The notes beneath the pieces were generated by a model. It was not told where the DNA came from. It was given only the letters and a program-made list of their open reading frames with translations, and did no database searches. From Micromonospora echinofusca (lineage in GTDB: Bacteria; Actinomycetota; Actinomycetes; Mycobacteriales; Micromonosporaceae), in NCBI RefSeq assembly GCF_900091445.1, contig NZ_LT607733.1, forward strand, positions 3,488,501 to 3,552,500: DNA of 64,000 nucleotides, written 5' to 3'. This document shows positions 1 to 8,865 of this stretch, piece after piece. How positions within the stretch are numbered: position 1 is the first letter of the stretch; each line of letters opens with the position of its first letter. A program made the translations under genes and the position numbers.

Positions 1-1
1 G

Positions 2-1354
2 CCGATCTTCACCTGGAACATGCTCTTCACCAGCGTGCTGGTGATCCTGGTGTTTCCGCTGCTGGCCGCGGCCCTGATGGCGCTCGCCGCGGACCGGCTG
101 CTCAACGCCCACGTGTACGACCCGATAACCGCCGGGCCGATGCTCTGGCAGCACCTGTTCTGGTTCTTCGGCCATCCCGAGGTCTACATCATCGCGATCC
201 CGTTCTTCGGCATCATCACCGAGATCATCCCGGTCTTCTCCCGCAAGCCGATCTTCGGCTACACGGGACTGGTGCTGGCCACCGCCGCGATCACCGTGCT
301 GTCGATGACCGTGTGGGCACACCACATGTTCGCCACCGGCCAGGTGCTGCTGCCGTTCTTCAGCATCCTGAGCTACCTGATCGCGGTCCCCACCGGGGTC
401 AAGTTCTTCAACTGGATCGGCACCATGTGGAAGGGGCAGCTCACCTTCGAGACGCCGATGCTCTTCGCGATCGGCTTCCTGGTCACCTTCCTCTTCGGCG
501 GCCTGACCGGGGTGCTGCTGGCCAGCCCGCCGGCGGACTGGCACACCCACGACACGTACTTCGTCGTCGGGCACTTCCACTACGTGCTGTTCGGCACCGT
601 GGTCTTCGCGCTCTTCGGCGGCTTCTACTTCTGGTGGCCGAAGATGACCGGGCGGCTGCTCGACGAGCGGCTCGGCAAGGCCCACTTCTGGACGATGTTC
701 ATCGGCTTCCACGGCACCTTCCTGGTGCAGCACTGGCTGGGCAACGAGGGGATGCCCCGCCGCTACGCCGACTACCTGCCCAGCGACGGGTTCACCGCGC
801 TGAACACGATCTCCACCATCTTCGCCTTCGTGCTCGGCGCCTCCACGTTGTTCTTCATCTGGAACGCCTGGAAGTCCTGGCGCTTCGGGGCGCAGGTGAC
901 CGTCGACGACCCGTGGGGCTTCGGCAACTCGCTGGAGTGGGCCACCACCTGCCCGCCGCCGCTGCGCAACTTCGACCGGATGCCCCGCATCCGCTCCGAG
1001 CGGCCCGCCTTCGACGCCAAGTACGGCCCGCTCGTCGCCGACCTCGGCCGGGACCTGCCGCAGCGCACCACCAAGCCGCCGCAGGAGTTCCGCGACGAAC
1101 TGCACCGCGAGAAGCACGTGCCCGAGTCGCCGTCCCACGAGGGTGCACACGGCGCGCGGGAGGCCACCGAGTACCAGCCGGCCCCGCAGTCCGGGGCCAG
1201 GCCGGTGGACGTACCCGAGCCGGGCGACATCCGCCGGCCCAGCTTCGAGCAGACCGACGAGCCGGAGGAGACCAACCTCGGCGCCCAGCGGGAGCAGCAG
1301 GAGAACGACCGCTGGCGGCACCCGCGCGCGCCCGGCGACCCGCCCGACCACTGA
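2..1354 (+). CDS. ctaD: cytochrome c oxidase subunit I, 5' end outside window
   Basis: This is the catalytic subunit of the aa3 terminal oxidase; it reduces O2 and pumps protons in the plasma membrane. The reading frame is open from base 2, so the N-terminal part (probably over 200 residues) lies upstream. Visible family motifs are the GHPEVY segment with the cross-linked His-Tyr, the copper-B His pair in [10 protein letters not shown], the K-channel Lys in PTGVKFFNW, and the heme ligands in [13 protein letters not shown]. Several hydrophobic helices follow. After the usual end of the fold ([13 protein letters not shown]) there is a hydrophilic, Pro/Glu/Arg-rich tail of about 100 residues, longer than in most homologues. 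A perfect hairpin terminator follows directly. Confidence 0.95.
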   Translation, partial: PIFTWNMLFTSVLVILVFPLLAAALMALAADRLLNAHVYDPITAGPMLWQHLFWFFGHPEVYIIAIPFFGIITEIIPVFSRKPIFGYTGLVLATAAITVLSMTVWAHHMFATGQVLLPFFSILSYLIAVPTGVKFFNWIGTMWKGQLTFETPMLFAIGFLVTFLFGGLTGVLLASPPADWHTHDTYFVVGHFHYVLFGTVVFALFGGFYFWWPKMTGRLLDERLGKAHFWTMFIGFHGTFLVQHWLGNEGMPRRYADYLPSDGFTALNTISTIFAFVLGASTLFFIWNAWKSWRFGAQVTVDDPWGFGNSLEWATTCPPPLRNFDRMPRIRSERPAFDAKYGPLVADLGRDLPQRTTKPPQEFRDELHREKHVPESPSHEGAHGAREATEYQPAPQSGARPVDVPEPGDIRRPSFEQTDEPEETNLGAQREQQENDRWRHPRAPGDPPDH

Positions 1355-1366
1355 GTGTCCGTACGC

Positions 1367-1400
1367 GAAAGGGCCGGCACCGCCTGGTGCCGGCCCTTTC
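1367..1400. terminator. bidirectional hairpin terminator between ctaD and the sigma-factor gene
   Basis: A 15-bp perfect stem (GAAAGGGCCGGCACC with its complement) closes a 4-nt loop. It lies 12 bp after the ctaD stop and 8 bp before the stop of the convergent sigma gene, so it can serve both. Confidence 0.9.
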
Positions 1401-1408
1401 CGACGTGC

Positions 1409-2548
1409 TCAGCCCTCGCGGGCCGCCGCCAGTCCCGCCGCGGTGAGCGAGCGGCGCACCGCCGGCTGCACCCGGGTCAGCCGCAGCGGCACCCCCGTAC
1501 GGGCCGCGGCCTCGCGGCCGGCCATCAGCGCGGCGATGCCGCCGGCGTCGAAGCCGCCCGCGCCGTCGAGGTCCACCACCACCTCGGCGGGCTGCCCGGT
1601 CACCGCCTCCAGCATCGCCCGGCGCAGCTGGTCCGCGCCGTCGCGGTCGACCTCCCCGCCGACCTCCACGACCACCCGGTCGCCGTTGTGCCGCACCGAG
1701 ATCCTGGTCTTCGCCGGCTCCGACTCGGCGGCGCCGTTCTGCCACGGCGGCGGGGCGTCGGCGAGCATCGCCTGGCGCAGCCAGGTCAGCGCCCGCGACA
1801 GCAGCCGGGAGACGTGCATCTGGGAGATGCCGAAGCGGGCGGCGATCTCCGCCTGGGTCTGGTTGCCGTAGAAGCGCATGGCCAGGATGCGCCGCTCCCG
1901 CCAGGGCAGCCGGTGCAGCAGCCCACTGACCGTCACCCGGTCGTCGACGGATTCCAGCGCGTTGTCGGACTCGCCGACCAGGTCGCCGAACTCGGCCGAA
2001 CTCTCCCCGCCGACGGGGGCGTTCAGCGAGGCCGGGCTGTAGCCGGCGGCCGACTCCAGCGCGGCGAGGATCTCCTCCTGCGGCGTCTCCAGCCGCTCCG
2101 CCAGCTCGGCGACCGTCGGGGCCCGGGACAGCTCGCTGGTCAGGGCCGACGTCGCCTGTCCCACCTCCAGGATCAGGTCGCGCAGCCGGCGCGGCACGTG
2201 CACGCCCCAGGTGCGGTCGCGGAAGTGCCGCTTGATCTCCCCGACGATCGTGATGGCCGCGTACGCGGTGAACGAGCCCCGCTCGGGGTCGTACCGGTCG
2301 ACGGCGTTGACCAGGCCGAGGCGGGCCACCTGTTCCAGGTCCTCCAGCGGCTCACCGCGCCCCCGGTAGCGGCGGGCCAGCCGGCCCGCGAACGGCAGGG
2401 CGAAGCGGACCAGGTCGTCCCGCGCCTCCTGCCGCCGTTCGGGCGGTAGGCCCTCGATGCGGGCCGCGTACGCCAGTGCGGCCGCGTCGAGGTCCTCCAG
2501 GCCCCGCTCGGTCGGCGGTGGTGTGGTCGTGGTGGTCTGTCCGAACAT
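1409..2548 (-). CDS. SigB/SigF/SigG-family RNA polymerase sigma factor with C-terminal STAS domain
   Basis: Residues 1 to about 270 form a SigF-type sigma factor. Region 2 carries LEDLEQVARLGLVNAVDRYDPERG and the -10-recognition helix around EIKRHFRDRTWGVHVPRR. Region 4 carries LPWRERRILAMRFYGNQTQAEIA with the helix-turn-helix ISQMHVSRLLSRAL. After a short linker, residues about 285-379 form a STAS (anti-sigma antagonist) domain, so a sigma factor and an antagonist-like module share one chain. The antagonist phosphorylation site, normally D-S-S-G, reads F-D-A-G-G at about 333-337, so the phosphoacceptor serine is missing. SigF-family factors are usually about 260 aa, which makes the fusion unusual. 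A GGGAGG site lies 5 nt before the ATG. No anti-sigma kinase gene is adjacent. Confidence 0.9.
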   Translation of the reverse strand: MFGQTTTTTPPPTERGLEDLDAAALAYAARIEGLPPERRQEARDDLVRFALPFAGRLARRYRGRGEPLEDLEQVARLGLVNAVDRYDPERGSFTAYAAITIVGEIKRHFRDRTWGVHVPRRLRDLILEVGQATSALTSELSRAPTVAELAERLETPQEEILAALESAAGYSPASLNAPVGGESSAEFGDLVGESDNALESVDDRVTVSGLLHRLPWRERRILAMRFYGNQTQAEIAARFGISQMHVSRLLSRALTWLRQAMLADAPPPWQNGAAESEPAKTRISVRHNGDRVVVEVGGEVDRDGADQLRRAMLEAVTGQPAEVVVDLDGAGGFDAGGIAALMAGREAAARTGVPLRLTRVQPAVRRSLTAAGLAAAREG

Positions 2549-2604
2549 CCGCGCCTCCCTCAGGAAGGTCCCCCGCCCGGATTCAGGAAACCGGTCGTGC
2601 GCGC

Positions 2605-2621
2605 GCGTGGTCGCACCACGC
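2605..2621. repeat. 7-bp inverted repeat upstream of the sigma-STAS gene
   Basis: GCGTGGT and ACCACGC are separated by 3 nt, about 60 bp upstream of the sigma start. It could be an operator or the terminator of the upstream 483-aa gene; the sequence does not decide. Confidence 0.35.
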
Positions 2622-2776
2622 CCGGGCCGGAAAGTGGGTCACATGACTGGGATGTCAGCGGGCGACGACGCCACGCCGGACGGCGTGATCAGGCCGTCGC
2701 AGCCAGCGGTGTTCCCGCTCCGTAGGTACTCAATCACGGGACCCGGGGTTCGCGAGGATGTTTCGAAAGGGCCGGA

Positions 2777-4228
2777 TCAACAGACCAGCAACCCCTGGCC
2801 GGCGCCGCCGTCGCGCAGCGCCGCGAGGGCGTCGTCCACGGTCATCGGCGGCGGCGTCGGCAGGTCGTACGGCTGCGCCCGCAGCACCTCCGTGGCCCGG
2901 CGGGTGGGCACCGAGGTGACTGGGTAGCCGCGCGCCGAGGTGCGGTCCAGCGCCCGCCGGCGGCGGCCGAAGCCGGCGACGGCCAGCCACTGGGGCAGCC
3001 CGGCCAGTGCCGGCGAGCGCAGGCCGGGCGGTTCGGGCAGCACGTCCACCGAGCTGAACGGCTCGCTGCCGGCGAGCCACCACTCCACCCCCGCCACGCT
3101 GCGCCGGGTGGCGTTCTCGCACCAGTACGGCACCATCCCGGCCCGCACCACCTGCCACGGGTCCAGCAGCCGGCCGCACTCCACCACCAGCCGGTCGCCG
3201 GTCTTGCCGGCCGCGCGCAGCCAGCGCCGGTACAGGTCGGCGGTCGCGGCGCTGAGCGCCTCCGGCCGTGGCACGAGGACCCGGTGCAGCGGATGCTCGT
3301 GCCGGCCGGTCCAGTCCCGGACAGCGGCCTCGAAACCGGACTCCACGCCGTGTTCCGCCGGCTCGGGCGGCGAGGTGACCTCCGGCGGCTGCCAGTGCGC
3401 GCCGTCGCCGCCGGCCGAGCGGAGCACCTGGCGCAGGGCGTGGCTGTCCGGGTGGAAGTCGACCGGGTCGAGGCCGCTGCCGGGGCAGCCGACCTGGAAG
3501 CTGTGCCCGGGGGCGGAGTCGAAGACCGGCCAGGTGCGCGCGTCGCGCAGCAGCAGCACCGGGGCGCCGGGCTCCAGCCGGTCGGCCAGGAACCGCGCGT
3601 ACGCGGCCGGCAGGGACCGCCACCGGGCCGCCAGGGACACCGTGGCGCCGGCCAGTGCGCCCCGGCTCGCGGGACAGTGCACCTGGCGCACGTGCAGGTC
3701 GGCGTTGCCGCCGAGGAGGCGGGCGGTGAGCGCCGCGCCGTGGTCCAGGGCGGCCTGCGGCCGGTCGACGGCCCCCTGCGCCCAGTGCACGGTCATCTCG
3801 AAGCCCGCCGGCAGCCACGGCACCCCCAGCGCCGTCGCCAGGTGCGCGGCGGCGCCGTGCGGGGAGCCGATCAGGGCCCCCGGGTACCGCCGGCGCGGAT
3901 ACTGGTCGGCGAACCAGCGGGCGATCCGGCCGGCGTCCACCTCGGCCGTCTGCCCGGGGGTGAGTGCCACCCGGCCCGCCGCCCGGATCACCGCGGCCCG
4001 ACGTACCGGCTCGGGCGCGCCGGTGAACCGCGACAGCGGCCCCGGGTGCCCCGGGTGTCCCAGGTCGGCGCAGTCGGTGCCGCGCAGCGCCCGCGCGGTG
4101 GCGGCCACCAGGACCCGCGCCGCGCTACCCGCCGCCACGACCCGGTCGCCCGCCAGCCCGGCACCGTCGGCCGTGAGCCCCTCGCGCACCTTGTGCACCG
4201 GCCCCACCTTGCCTCGTTCGCTCACCAC
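2777..4228 (-). CDS. conserved-looking protein of unknown function, 483 aa
   Basis: I do not recognise this protein. Codon use is strongly actinobacterial (G/C third positions) across the whole frame, so it is a real gene. There is no clear signal peptide or membrane segment. Trp, Pro and His are frequent, with clusters such as VPWLPAGFEMTVHWAQGAVD in the middle and MVPYWCENATRR in the C-terminal third. The chosen start is GTG at 4228, with a second GTG at 4225 and a weak GGGAAG site upstream; the frame stays open further upstream, so the start is uncertain. The gene is divergent from the CDGSH gene and lies 228 bp upstream of the sigma-STAS gene on the same strand. No function can be assigned. 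Confidence 0.75.
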   Translation of the reverse strand: MVSERGKVGPVHKVREGLTADGAGLAGDRVVAAGSAARVLVAATARALRGTDCADLGHPGHPGPLSRFTGAPEPVRRAAVIRAAGRVALTPGQTAEVDAGRIARWFADQYPRRRYPGALIGSPHGAAAHLATALGVPWLPAGFEMTVHWAQGAVDRPQAALDHGAALTARLLGGNADLHVRQVHCPASRGALAGATVSLAARWRSLPAAYARFLADRLEPGAPVLLLRDARTWPVFDSAPGHSFQVGCPGSGLDPVDFHPDSHALRQVLRSAGGDGAHWQPPEVTSPPEPAEHGVESGFEAAVRDWTGRHEHPLHRVLVPRPEALSAATADLYRRWLRAAGKTGDRLVVECGRLLDPWQVVRAGMVPYWCENATRRSVAGVEWWLAGSEPFSSVDVLPEPPGLRSPALAGLPQWLAVAGFGRRRRALDRTSARGYPVTSVPTRRATEVLRAQPYDLPTPPPMTVDDALAALRDGGAGQGLLVC

Positions 4229-4411
4229 GCGGCCCGGCTTCCCGTCCCGATGGGGTTCAAACAGGGCATCCCCCACCGGGCGGGAGCAATCAGAAGATCC
4301 CGGGCGGGGTGGCGCCGGCCCGGCGAACGGGACCACGACGGCGGTCACCGCCGCTCCGGTACGCCGGTGAGCAGGGGTTTCGTCGGCGCGGTAAGGGGCA
4401 CATCTGCGCCC

Positions 4412-4645
4412 ATGCGCAGCGACGACGAGGCCCCCGCGGCGGCGGCCACCATCACGCCCTACCAGGACGGGCCGCTGCTGGTCCGGGGCGACTTCGCCCT
4501 GGTCACCCCTGACGGGGAGACCATCGACGCGAGGCGGGGCACGGTGGCGCTGTGCCGCTGCGGCAAGTCGGCGCTCAAGCCGTTCTGCGACGGCACCCAC
4601 AAGGCCGTCGGCTTCCGCGCCGGCACCACCCGCCCCGCCCCCTGA
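4412..4645 (+). CDS. CDGSH iron-sulfur domain protein
   Basis: A 77-aa protein ending in the CDGSH [2Fe-2S]-binding motif CRCGKSALKPFCDGTHKAVGF: three cysteines and one histidine in the C-x-C-x2-S-x3-P-x-C-D-G-T-H pattern. Family members are small redox or cluster-transfer proteins. The gene is convergent with the diiron, heme-oxygenase-like gene at 4699-5784, 53 bp away. CDGSH proteins are often encoded next to such 'iron-containing redox enzymes' in actinobacteria, so a joint redox role is likely (inference). No strong Shine-Dalgarno is seen before the ATG. Confidence 0.9.
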   Translation: MRSDDEAPAAAATITPYQDGPLLVRGDFALVTPDGETIDARRGTVALCRCGKSALKPFCDGTHKAVGFRAGTTRPAP

Positions 4646-4698
4646 CGCACCGCCCCGGCCCCTCCCCGCGTGATCGACCGGCCTGGTCCGCGCCCGGG

Positions 4699-5784
4699 TC
4701 AGGCGACGGCGGCGGGGAGTTCGCCGGGGCGGGGGCGGTCGCGGAGGGCGATGCGGATCGGGGCGGTGCTGCGCAGGGAGGTACGGCCGGCGGCCCAGGC
4801 GTCCAGCAGGTGTGCGGCGAAGAGCCGGTCCACCGCCAGCGCGGCGGCGGCACCGAAGAGCACGTCGGGGGCGAGCCCCGGCTCCAGGCGGACCAGTCCC
4901 CCGCACATGTCGTGCGCCGCGATCTGCTCGTGCACCGCGTCGGCCTCGACGTGTTCGTCGTAGAAGCGCGTGGCCACCTCGTCCAGGCCCAGGCGGCGCA
5001 GCCCGTTGCCGTAGCGGCGGTTCGGCAGCGAGGAGGTCATCTCGTACGCGGCGAGGTGCCCCAGCAGCGCCCCGCGCAGCCGCCGGTGCAGCCCGAGCAG
5101 CGACATGAGGTTGTTGGTGGCCAGGGTGATCGCCGGTACGGCGTCCAGGTGGGCGGCGTAGCCGGTGTCGAGCCCCAGCCGGCCGAGGGTGACCCGGAAC
5201 AGCTCGGCGTGCATCCGGTCGAGGCGGCCGTTGCCGTACTCGTCCATCTGGATCTCGACCAGGGCGGCCTTCGCCGGCCCGCCGAGGCGCGGCAGGGCCC
5301 AGCTGTGCGGGTCGGCCTCGCGCAGGTGGTAGATCGAGCGGTGGGTGACGAACTCGCGGAACTGGGCCAGCGACGCGCGGCGCTGCAGGTACCCGGCGAG
5401 CGACGGCCCGTCGTCGGCGGCGACCACGTCGGCCAGGGCCGCCGGCACCCCGCCGGGCAGCGCCGCTGGCAGCGGCCCGGCCAGCGCCCGCACCGCCGCC
5501 TCGAAGCGGCGTTCGGCGTACGCGCGCAGCACGAGCAGCGACGGCTGCCACTCCCAGCCCTCGTCGACGCCCCGCCAGCCGCGGTAGTGCAGCTCGTAGC
5601 AGCAGAAGAGCGTGAGCTGGAGGTCCTCGTCGGTGAGCGGGTCGGCCGGGTCGAGCCCGTCGCCGAGCCCCGCCGGCAGGTCGTGCGGCGTGCGCCGCAG
5701 CGCGTCCAGCAGCGCCGCCGAGACCGGTCCACGGGGCTGCGGCAGGGGCGCGGGTCCGTACCGGCGATCCGGGGACTCTGACAA
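4699..5784 (-). CDS. iron-containing redox enzyme family protein (heme-oxygenase-like diiron oxidase fold)
   Basis: The 361-aa all-helical protein matches the heme-oxygenase-like diiron oxidase superfamily. Candidate metal ligands sit in EIQMDEYGNGRLDRMHAELF (Glu and His) and in RFYDEHVEADAVHEQIAAHD (Asp, Glu and His). Family members use a labile diiron centre to oxidise or fragment small molecules; the substrate here is unknown. The start is TTG at 5784, fixed by a GGAGG site 5 nt upstream. Its 3' end faces the CDGSH iron-sulfur gene, a natural redox partner. The oxidase gene at 5836-7596 lies just upstream on the same strand. Confidence 0.85.
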   Translation of the reverse strand: MSESPDRRYGPAPLPQPRGPVSAALLDALRRTPHDLPAGLGDGLDPADPLTDEDLQLTLFCCYELHYRGWRGVDEGWEWQPSLLVLRAYAERRFEAAVRALAGPLPAALPGGVPAALADVVAADDGPSLAGYLQRRASLAQFREFVTHRSIYHLREADPHSWALPRLGGPAKAALVEIQMDEYGNGRLDRMHAELFRVTLGRLGLDTGYAAHLDAVPAITLATNNLMSLLGLHRRLRGALLGHLAAYEMTSSLPNRRYGNGLRRLGLDEVATRFYDEHVEADAVHEQIAAHDMCGGLVRLEPGLAPDVLFGAAAALAVDRLFAAHLLDAWAAGRTSLRSTAPIRIALRDRPRPGELPAAVA

Positions 5785-5835
5785 GGTGACCTCCAGCGTC
5801 GTACTGCGCGTCCTCAGTGCCCGTCGCCCGGGTCG

Positions 5836-7596
5836 TTAAACGAGGTCGTCGACCTCGACGGCCACCCCGGCGGCGAGCATCCGGTCGCGCACCCGCCGGG
5901 CGGCGTCGCCCCCGGCGAACACCTCGCGCAGGTCGGCGAACGCGGGCTCGGGCGGCGCCAGCCGTACCGCCGGGTCGACGACGGTCTCCAGGACGCAGGG
6001 CCGGTCGGCCGCCAGCGCCTCGTCCCAGGCCGCCCCCACCAGCTCCGGCCGGTCGACCCGCACCCCGTGCAGGCCGAGCAGGCGTGCCCAGCCGGCGTAC
6101 GGCACGTCGGGCCGGCGGCGCGTCGGGTCGGTGGGCGTACGGCCGCCGCCCATGCCCGACTGGTCCCGGTTGTTGAGCACCAGCACCACCAGACGGGGAT
6201 CGCGCCACTCCCGCCAGTGGTGTGCCACGGTGACCAGCTCGGCCAGCCCGTTGCGCTGCATGGCGCCGTCGCCGAGCAGCGCGATCACCGGCTGGTCCGG
6301 AGCGGCGAGCTTGGCCGACACCGCGTACGGCAGGGCACAGCCCATCGAGCCGAGCGTGCCGCAGAGCTGCGCGTTGACGCCCGGGGGCAGTTCGAGGTGC
6401 CGGGCGTACCAGTAGAGGACCGACCCGACGTCCACGGCGACCGCCCCGCGGCGGGGAAGCCGGGTGGAGAGCTCGTACAGCACGAGCTGCGGGTTCACCG
6501 GCTCGGCGGGGGCGGCGGCCCGCTCGGCCCGCTCGGCCCGCCAGCGGTCGACGGAGCCCTCCACGGTCTCCCGCCACCGGGCGTTCGGCCGGTCGGGCAC
6601 CCGGGCCAGCAGCGCCCGCAGCGTCTCCTGGGCGTCGCCGACGAGCGGGACGTCCACCGGGTAGCGGGTGCCGATGCGGCGCCCGTCGATGTCGATCTGC
6701 ACCGTGCGGGCCTGCCCCGGCATCGGGAAGTAGTCGGTCCACGGGTCGTTCGTGCCGACCAGCAGCAGCGTGTCGCAGCCACCCATCAGCTCGGCGGCGG
6801 CCGGCGTGCCGACCTCGCCGAGCACGCCGGCGTGGAAGGGCAGCCGCTCGTCGAGCACCGGCTTGCCCAGCAGGGACGCCGCGACCCCCGCGCCGAGCCG
6901 GTCGGCGAGGGCGACGATCTCGGCGGCCGCGCCCCGCCCGCCCTGGCCGACCAGGATCGCGGTCCGCTGGCCGTTGGCGAACAGCTGGGCGGCCGCGTCC
7001 AGGTCGGCGTCGTGCGGCAGGACCCGGGCCAGCGGCTCCCCCGGCGTCGCCGACAGCACCCCGGCCGCGTGCGACTGGAGGTCGGGTACGGCGGCCTCCT
7101 GCAACTGCCGCGGCAGCACCACGCAGACCGGGCTGCGGGTGGCGGCGGCGGTGCGGAACGCCTGGTCGAGCAGGGCCGGCACCCCGTCGGGGACGCGGCC
7201 GTAGCGGACGAACTGGTTGCAGGCGTCGGCGAACAGCCGGCTCAGCCCGATCTCCTGGTGGGCGGCGCCGAGCGGACCCGAGACGTCCTCGCCGACGATC
7301 GCCACCACCGGCTTGCTGTCCAGCTTGGCGTCGTAGAGGCCGTTGAGCAGTTGCACGGCGCTCGGCCCCTGGGTGGCCAGGCAGACCCCGATCCCGCCGG
7401 TGAACTTGGCGTGCCCGGCGGCCATGTACGAGGCGGTCTCCTCGTGCCGGGCCGGGATGAACGCCGGATCCCCGCCCGAGGCGTCCAACGCCTCGACCAC
7501 CGGGGCGATGGCCTCCCCCGGGTAGCCGAAGACCCGCGGCACCCGCCAGGCGCGCAGTCGCTCGACCACGAGGTCGGCCACCCTGCGCTCAGCCAT
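5836..7596 (-). CDS. thiamine-diphosphate-dependent enzyme, pyruvate oxidase/dehydrogenase (PoxB) type
   Basis: About 586 aa with the three-domain layout of the acetolactate synthase / pyruvate oxidase family. The N-terminal pyrimidine-binding domain has the catalytic Glu in ARHEETAS; a central FAD/ADP-binding-like domain follows. The C-terminal diphosphate-binding domain carries LLGDGAMQRNGLAEL, then LVLNNRD about 25 residues on (the GDG-NN motif). Likely reaction: oxidative decarboxylation of pyruvate or a related 2-oxoacid, linked to membrane quinone in PoxB. The ATG at 7596 overlaps the stop of the upstream gene (8 bp), indicating translational coupling; a GTG at 7602 is an alternative start. 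Confidence 0.85.
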   Translation of the reverse strand: MAERRVADLVVERLRAWRVPRVFGYPGEAIAPVVEALDASGGDPAFIPARHEETASYMAAGHAKFTGGIGVCLATQGPSAVQLLNGLYDAKLDSKPVVAIVGEDVSGPLGAAHQEIGLSRLFADACNQFVRYGRVPDGVPALLDQAFRTAAATRSPVCVVLPRQLQEAAVPDLQSHAAGVLSATPGEPLARVLPHDADLDAAAQLFANGQRTAILVGQGGRGAAAEIVALADRLGAGVAASLLGKPVLDERLPFHAGVLGEVGTPAAAELMGGCDTLLLVGTNDPWTDYFPMPGQARTVQIDIDGRRIGTRYPVDVPLVGDAQETLRALLARVPDRPNARWRETVEGSVDRWRAERAERAAAPAEPVNPQLVLYELSTRLPRRGAVAVDVGSVLYWYARHLELPPGVNAQLCGTLGSMGCALPYAVSAKLAAPDQPVIALLGDGAMQRNGLAELVTVAHHWREWRDPRLVVLVLNNRDQSGMGGGRTPTDPTRRRPDVPYAGWARLLGLHGVRVDRPELVGAAWDEALAADRPCVLETVVDPAVRLAPPEPAFADLREVFAGGDAARRVRDRMLAAGVAVEVDDLV

Positions 7597-8713
7597 CGCC
7601 ACGTCCCGGCGTGCCGGCGTCGACGTAGCGCAGCACCGCCCCGACGCCGTCGGTCAGCTCCGGTGCCTCGTCGGGACCCAGCACGGTCAGCTCTGCGTCG
7701 ATGCCGACCAGCGCGCGCACCAGCGCGGCGTCGGCGCGGACCTTCTCCGGGTCGCGTACGGACATGGCGGCGAGCTGCCCCGGATCGGTGGCGATCTCGG
7801 TGGGGTCCGGCCCGATCCAGAGTTCCCCGTTCGCGGACGGGTCGTCGACGATGAGCATCGTCTCGACCTGGTTGCGTTGCAGGGCCGACACCACGGCGTC
7901 CAGCCCGGCGCCGACGTCCTCCTGCATGCCGAAGCGGTCCAGCACGGCCGTGATCCGCCGGTCGGCCACCTCGGCGATGGTCTGCACGGTGAGGTCGTCG
8001 AGCAGGCTCTGGTCGGCGCCGCCGGCTCGGGACCCGGCGTCCGTACGGACCACCACGTCCTGCCAGCGCGACGGCATCTGGGCGGCGATCACCCCCGTGG
8101 CGCGTACGTCGCCCGCGACCACCACCACCTCGGCGCCGACCTTCTCGGCCAGCTCCACCGTCGCGGCGGTGACGTCGCCCGCGTTGTGGTGCCAGGCCTC
8201 CATGGCGGCGCGCTGGTACCGGGACTGCGACCAGCCGCCGGGCTGCACCCGACGCAGCGGGAAGTGCTCCCGGCCGGTCACGTGGGCTCGGCGCGGCACG
8301 CCGCCGGCGCTGATCGCCATGGCGTCGGCGCCGGTGCGGTCGGCCAGCACCCGCACCCAGCCCACCTGCTCGCCGCGCTGCGCCAGCATGGGCATCACGT
8401 GCGGCAGCGAGGTGTACGCGGCGAGGTCCCGCAGCGGCGGGGCGGAGAGGTACTCCGACAGCACCACCCGGCCCCGGGCGCCGAAGATCGCCAGCCCGTA
8501 GTCGCCCGGCATCGGGTCGTGCCCCCGCACGACCCGTTCGACGGCGTCGATGGTCTCCACGTCGGCGCGCTGCTGTTGAAGTTCTTGGCGCAGGGCCCGC
8601 CAGCGCAGATCGAGCGCCGGGTGGGCGTCCTCGGTGTTGGCGGAGGCGTCCAGGTACACCGAGACCCACGGCCCCGGCCGGTCGTAGAGCGGGCGCAGGA
8701 AGGACAGCTGCAT
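7589..8713 (-). CDS. Vms1/Ankzf1-type release-factor-like protein (Rv2629 family)
   Basis: The 374-aa sequence is strongly like mycobacterial Rv2629: N-terminal GPWVSVYLDASANTEDAHPAL, central GGWSQSRYQRAAMEAWHHNA, and C-terminal GVGAVLRYVDAG. These are bacterial homologues of eRF1/Vms1 domains, proposed peptidyl-tRNA hydrolases acting on stalled ribosomes; the GGWSQ segment sits where eRF1 has its catalytic GGQ loop. In M. tuberculosis Rv2629 belongs to the dormancy response. The gene overlaps the thiamine-diphosphate oxidase gene and is divergent from 8866-9405 across a long inverted repeat. Function is inferred from the family. Confidence 0.82.
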   Translation of the reverse strand: MQLSFLRPLYDRPGPWVSVYLDASANTEDAHPALDLRWRALRQELQQQRADVETIDAVERVVRGHDPMPGDYGLAIFGARGRVVLSEYLSAPPLRDLAAYTSLPHVMPMLAQRGEQVGWVRVLADRTGADAMAISAGGVPRRAHVTGREHFPLRRVQPGGWSQSRYQRAAMEAWHHNAGDVTAATVELAEKVGAEVVVVAGDVRATGVIAAQMPSRWQDVVVRTDAGSRAGGADQSLLDDLTVQTIAEVADRRITAVLDRFGMQEDVGAGLDAVVSALQRNQVETMLIVDDPSANGELWIGPDPTEIATDPGQLAAMSVRDPEKVRADAALVRALVGIDAELTVLGPDEAPELTDGVGAVLRYVDAGTPGRGDG

Positions 8714-8755
8714 GCTCGACCCCTTTCCAGCTCGGCCCCCCGCTTACCCGCGCCA

Positions 8756-8798
8756 CCCCGGTTGTCACCTGGCCGCCGGGCGGCACGTGACCGGGGTT
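8756..8798. promoter_or_regulatory. long imperfect inverted repeat between divergent genes
   Basis: The outer arms ACCCCGG..TCAC and GTGACCGGGGT pair with a 3-nt bulge. A nested stem GCCGC-CGG-GCGGC fills the centre, so nearly the whole 43 nt can fold. It lies between the divergent starts at 8713 and 8866 and could be an operator or a leader hairpin. Confidence 0.5.
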
Positions 8799-8865
8799 CA
8801 TTCATGTCGTTCAACCCGGATGACCGATACCATCAGTGAACGCAACCGGACTCTGGGTGGTGGAA

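Noticed and set aside
4229..6742. Very long open frame on the minus strand continuing from the 483-aa gene
   Set aside because: It is a shadow of the diiron-protein and thiamine-diphosphate genes; composition (Arg/Gly/Pro runs) is that of an out-of-frame GC-rich reading.
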